DNA of 64,000 nt from positions 728,874 to 792,873 of the forward strand of contig NW_027490237.1 in assembly GCF_050948175.1 (NCBI RefSeq). The letters run 5' to 3'. The stretch is from Xylocopa sonorina. Its lineage: Eukaryota; Arthropoda; Insecta; Hymenoptera; Apidae. The notes beneath the pieces are model-generated. The model made no database searches. It had not been told where the DNA came from and was given only the letters and a program-made list of their open reading frames with translations. Within the stretch, counting starts at the first letter, position 1. Each line of letters begins with the position of its first letter. This document shows positions 60,462-64,000 of this stretch, in pieces. Position numbers and translations under genes: made by a program.

Positions 60462-63244
60462 CTCGTCTACACTTCAAATGAATGTGAATGCGATACTTCC
60501 TCGCTAGGTAATAGCGTTTGCAGATGTCTACGTATCGTAGCAATAGCTTTCTAATGCTTCTTAAAACGCGATATCGCATCTCATTTCTATGTTTCATGGT
60601 AAGATGTAATGTGATTTGCGAAGTGTTATGTATTCCTCCTCTACACTTCAAATGAATGTAAGTGCGACACTTCCTTGCCAGGAAATAGCGTTTGCAAATG
60701 TCTTCCTATCGTAGCAATAGTGTTCTAATGCTTCTTAAAACGCGATATCGCACCTCATTTCTATGTTTCATGGTAAGATATAATATGATTTGCGAAGTGT
60801 TATGTATTCCTCGTCTACACTTCAAATGAATGTAAATGCGACACTTCCCTGCAAGGAAATAGCGTTTGCAGATGTCTACGTATCGAAGCAATAGAGTTCA
60901 AATGCTTCTTAAAACGAGATATTGCATCTCATATCTATGTTTCGTGATAATATATAATATTCATTGCGAAGTGTTATGCATTCCGCTTCAACGATTCAAA
61001 TGAATGTAAATGCGACACTTCCTTGCAAGGAAATAGCGTTTGCAGATGTCTACGTATCGTAGCAATAGAGTTCTTATGATTCTTAAAACGCGATATCGCA
61101 TCTCATTTCTATGTTTCATGGTAAGATATAATATGATTTGCGAATTGTCATGTGTTCCTCGTCTACACTTCAAATGAATGTAAATGCGACACTTCCTTGC
61201 TAGGAAATAGCGTCTGCAGATGTCTAGGTATCGTAGCAATAGAGTTCTAATGCTTCTTAAAACGCGATATCGCATCTCATTTCTATGTTTCATGGTAAAA
61301 TATAATATGATTTGCGAAGTGTCATGTATTCCTCGTCTATACTTCAAATGAATGTAAATGCGACACTTCCTTGCTAGGAAATAGCGTCTGCAGATGTCTA
61401 GGTATCGTAGCAATAGAGTTCTAATGCTTCTTAAAACGCGATATCGCATCTCATTTCTATGTTTCATGGTAAGATATAATATGATTTGCGAAGTGTTATG
61501 TATTCCTCCTCTACACTTCTAATGAATGTAAATGCGACACCTCCTTGGAAGGAAATAGCGTTTGCAGTTGTCTACCTATCGTAGCAATAGTGTTGTAATG
61601 CTTCTTAAAACGAGATATCGCATCTCATTTCTATTTTTCATGGTAAGATATAATATGATTTGCGAAGTGTTATGTATTCCTCGTCTACACTTCAAATGAA
61701 TGTAAATGCGACACTTCCTTGCAAGGAAATAGCGTTTGCTGATGTCTACGTATCGAAGCAATAGAGTTCAAATGCTTCTTAAAACGAGATATTGCATCTC
61801 ATATCTATGTTTCATGATAAGATATAATATTCATTGCGAAGTGTTATGCATTCCTCGTCTGCGATTCAATGAAAGTAAATGCGACACTTCCCTGCAAGGA
61901 AATTACAATTGCAGACGTCTACGTATCGTAGCAATTGAGTTCATATGATCCTTAAAACGCGACACCGCATCTCATTTCTATGTTTCATTGTAAGATATAA
62001 CATGATTTGCGAAGTGTTACGTATTCCTAGTCTACACTTCAGATGAATGTGAATGCGATACTTCCTCGCTAGGAAATAGCGTTTGCAGATGTCTACGTAT
62101 CGTAGCAATAGCTTTCTAGTGCTTCTTAATACGGGATATCGCATCTCATTTCTATGTTTCATGGTAAGATATAACATGATTTGCGAAGTGTTGTGTATTC
62201 CTCGTCTACACTTCAAATGAATGTGAATGCGATACTTCCTCGCTAGGTAATAGCGTTTGCAGATGTCTACGTATCGTAGCAATAGCTTTCTAATGCTTCT
62301 CAAAACGCGATATCGCATCTCATTTCTATGTTTCGTGGTAAGATATAATATGATTTGCGAAGTGTTATGTATTCCTCCTCTTCACTTCAAATGAATGTAA
62401 ATGCGACTCTTCCTTGCAAGGAAATAGCGTTTGCAGTTGTCTACCTATCGTAGCAATAGTGTTCTAATGCTTCTTAAAACGAGATATCACATCTCATTTC
62501 TATGTTTCATGGTAAGATATAATATGATTTGCGAAGTGGTATGTATTCCTCGTCTACACTTCAAATGAATGTAAATGCGACACTTCCTTGCAAGGAAATA
62601 GCGTTTGCTGATGTCTACGTAGCGAAGCAATAGAGTTCAAATGCTTCTTAAAACGAGATATTGCATCTCATATCTATGTTTCATGACAAGATATAATATT
62701 CATTGCGAAGTGTTATGCATTCCTCGTATGCGATTCAAATGAATGTAAATGCGACACTTTCTTGCAAGGAAATAGCGATTGCAGTTGTCTACGTATCGCA
62801 GCAATAGAGTTCTTATGATTCTTAAAACGCGATATCGCATCTCATTTCTATCTTTCATGGTAAGATATAATATGATTTGCGAAGTGTCAAGTATTCCTCG
62901 TCTACTATTCAAATGAGTGTAAATGCGACACTTCCTAGCAAGGAAATAGCGTTTGCAGATGTCTACGTTTCGTAGCTATAGATTTCTAATGCTTCTTAAA
63001 ACGCGATATCGCATCTCATTTCTATGTTTCATGGTAAGATATAATATGATTTGCGAAGTGTTATGTATTCCTCGTCTACACTTCAAATGAATGTAAATGC
63101 GACACTTCCTTGCTATTAAATAGCGTTTGCAGATGTCTTCGTATCGTAGCAATAGAGTTCTTATGATTCTTAAAACGCGATATCGCATCTCATTTATATG
63201 TTTCATGGTAAGATATAATATGATTTGCGAAGTGTCATGTATTC
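60462..63244 (+). repeat. 16-monomer higher-order repeat (2,783 bp), copy 2
   Basis: This is a tandem copy of 57,678-60,461. All diagnostics recur at +2,784 up to 61,868 and at +2,783 after a one-base loss in an A run there. The differences I could see are few: CACGTG versus CATGTG near 58,374, a CGT/CAT change near 58,6xx, one AATAACAATT versus AATTACAATT change, and the one-base loss. A third copy starts at 63,245 but departs at once (GATTGTGAATGCGTTAC). Confidence 0.9.
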
Positions 63245-63279
63245 CTCGTCTACACTTCAAATGATTGTGAATGCGTTAC

Positions 63280-64000
63280 TTCCTCGCTAGAAATAGCGTT
63301 TGCAGATATCTACGTATCGTAGCAATAGCTCTCTAATACTTCTTAAAACGCGATATCGCATCTCAATTCTATGTTTCATGGTAAGATATAATATGATTTG
63401 CGAAGTGTTATGTATTCCTCGTCTGCACTTCAAATGAATGTAAATGCGACACTTCGTTGCTAGGAAATAGCGTCTGCAGATGTCTAAGTATCGTAGCAAT
63501 AGAGTTCTAATGCTTCTTAAAACGCGATATCGCATCTCATTTCTATGTTTCATGGTAAGATGTAATATGATTTGCGAAGTGTTAAGTATTCCTCGTCAAC
63601 ACTCCAAATGAATGTAAATGCGACACTTCCTTGCTAGTAAATAGCGTCTGCAGATGTCTAGGTATCGTAGCAATAGAGTTCTAATGCTTCTTAAAACGCG
63701 ATATCGCATCTCATTTCTATGTTTCATGGTAAGATATGATATGATTTGCGAAGTGTCATGTATTCCTCGTCTACACTTCAATGAATGTAAATGCGACACT
63801 TCCTTGCTAGGAATAGCGTCTGCAGATGTCTAGGTATCGTAGCGATAGATTTCTAATGCTTCTTAAACGCGATATCGCACCTCATTTCTATGTTTCATGG
63901 TAAAATATACATGATTTGCGAAGTGTCATGTATTCCTCGTCTATACTTCAAATGAATGTAAATGCGACACTTCCTTGCTAGGAAATAGCGTCTGCAGGTG
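63280..64000 (+). repeat. Copy of the monomers at ~52.8-53.5 kb, with A-run deletions
   Basis: The variant GCGACACTTCGTTGCTAGG and the following CTCGTCAACACTCC and TTGCTAGTAAATAGC match about 52,990-53,180 at an offset of 10,459 bp. This offset equals 60 x 174 plus the 21-bp duplication minus two single-base losses. From 63,780 on, four single A residues are missing within about 130 bp compared with the earlier copy. Confidence 0.78.

Larger units (their letters stand above)
33961..64000 (+). repeat. 174-bp satellite array, young homogenised type with higher-order repeats, + orientation
   Basis: About 172 monomers without any inserted element, running off the right edge. Phase is almost unbroken; departures are single-base indels (for example at 39,309, 45,569, 50,754, 61,868 and 63,288) and a 21-bp duplication at 53,601-53,621. 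Several subtypes are mixed: a GGTAAGATATAATATGATTTG type cut here to GATATAATATGATTTG, a GAGATATTGCATCTCATATC type with ATATTCATTG, and a GTGAATGCGATACTTCCTCG type with GCAATAGCTTTC. Their arrangement gives the higher-order repeats listed separately. The reverse frame, 58 codons per unit, is open in many units, and TGA codons in the ATATTCATTG and GTTCATATGATTC subtypes close it regularly. Confidence 0.96.

Noticed and set aside
1..64000. CRISPR array
   Set aside because: Repeats are contiguous 174-bp units without unique spacers, and the context is an animal genome.

Overview
The window is animal satellite DNA with retroelement debris; I see no intact host gene, tRNA or rRNA. About 54 kb of the 64 kb is one tandem repeat family with a 174-bp unit. 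The only protein I can recognise is a broken BEL/Pao-type retrotransposon polyprotein at about 14.75-18.12 kb. BEL/Pao elements are known only from animals and are abundant in insects, so an insect is my best guess; the species cannot be read from the sequence. A nucleosome-sized unit, higher-order repeats and orientation switches fit a centromeric or pericentromeric block, but that role is inferred.

Layout, where + means the plus strand reads ATAGCGTTTGCAGATGTC and - means the reverse. 1-2.09 kb: young-type satellite, +. 2.09-3.28 kb: diverged satellite, +. 3.28-4.94 kb: non-satellite DNA, AT-rich at first, then a segment with C15 and C17 tracts. 4.94-27.80 kb: satellite in the - orientation, interrupted by two tandem copies of an unclassified ~538-bp repeat (11.11-12.17 kb), a 1,625-bp TG...CA element with a target-site duplication (12.20-13.83 kb), the BEL/Pao relic (14.67-18.31 kb), a truncated third copy of the 538-bp repeat (19.50-19.87 kb) and a reverse-oriented relative of the TG...CA element (20.47-21.50 kb). 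27.80-28.54 kb: another LTR-like segment with a GC-rich minisatellite. 28.54-32.69 kb: diverged satellite, + again. 32.69-33.96 kb: mosaic transition zone. 33.96-64.0 kb: homogenised, transposon-free satellite with higher-order repeats.

The layers are roughly symmetric: the most diverged, transposon-rich monomers lie at about 11-21.6 kb, less diverged inverted arrays flank them, diverged + arrays lie outside those, and young monomers occur at both window edges. Higher-order periods that are multiples of 174 bp differ between blocks: 348, 522, 870, 1,044, 1,218, 1,392, 1,740 and 2,784 bp. The largest, a 16-monomer unit at 57.68-63.24 kb, is present as two almost identical tandem copies.

The open frames of 60-253 codons through the satellite arise because 174 = 3 x 58 and one reverse frame of the common monomer lacks stops; I do not treat them as genes. 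All coordinates of higher-order copies were measured by hand from diagnostic variants, and identity levels are visual estimates, not alignments.
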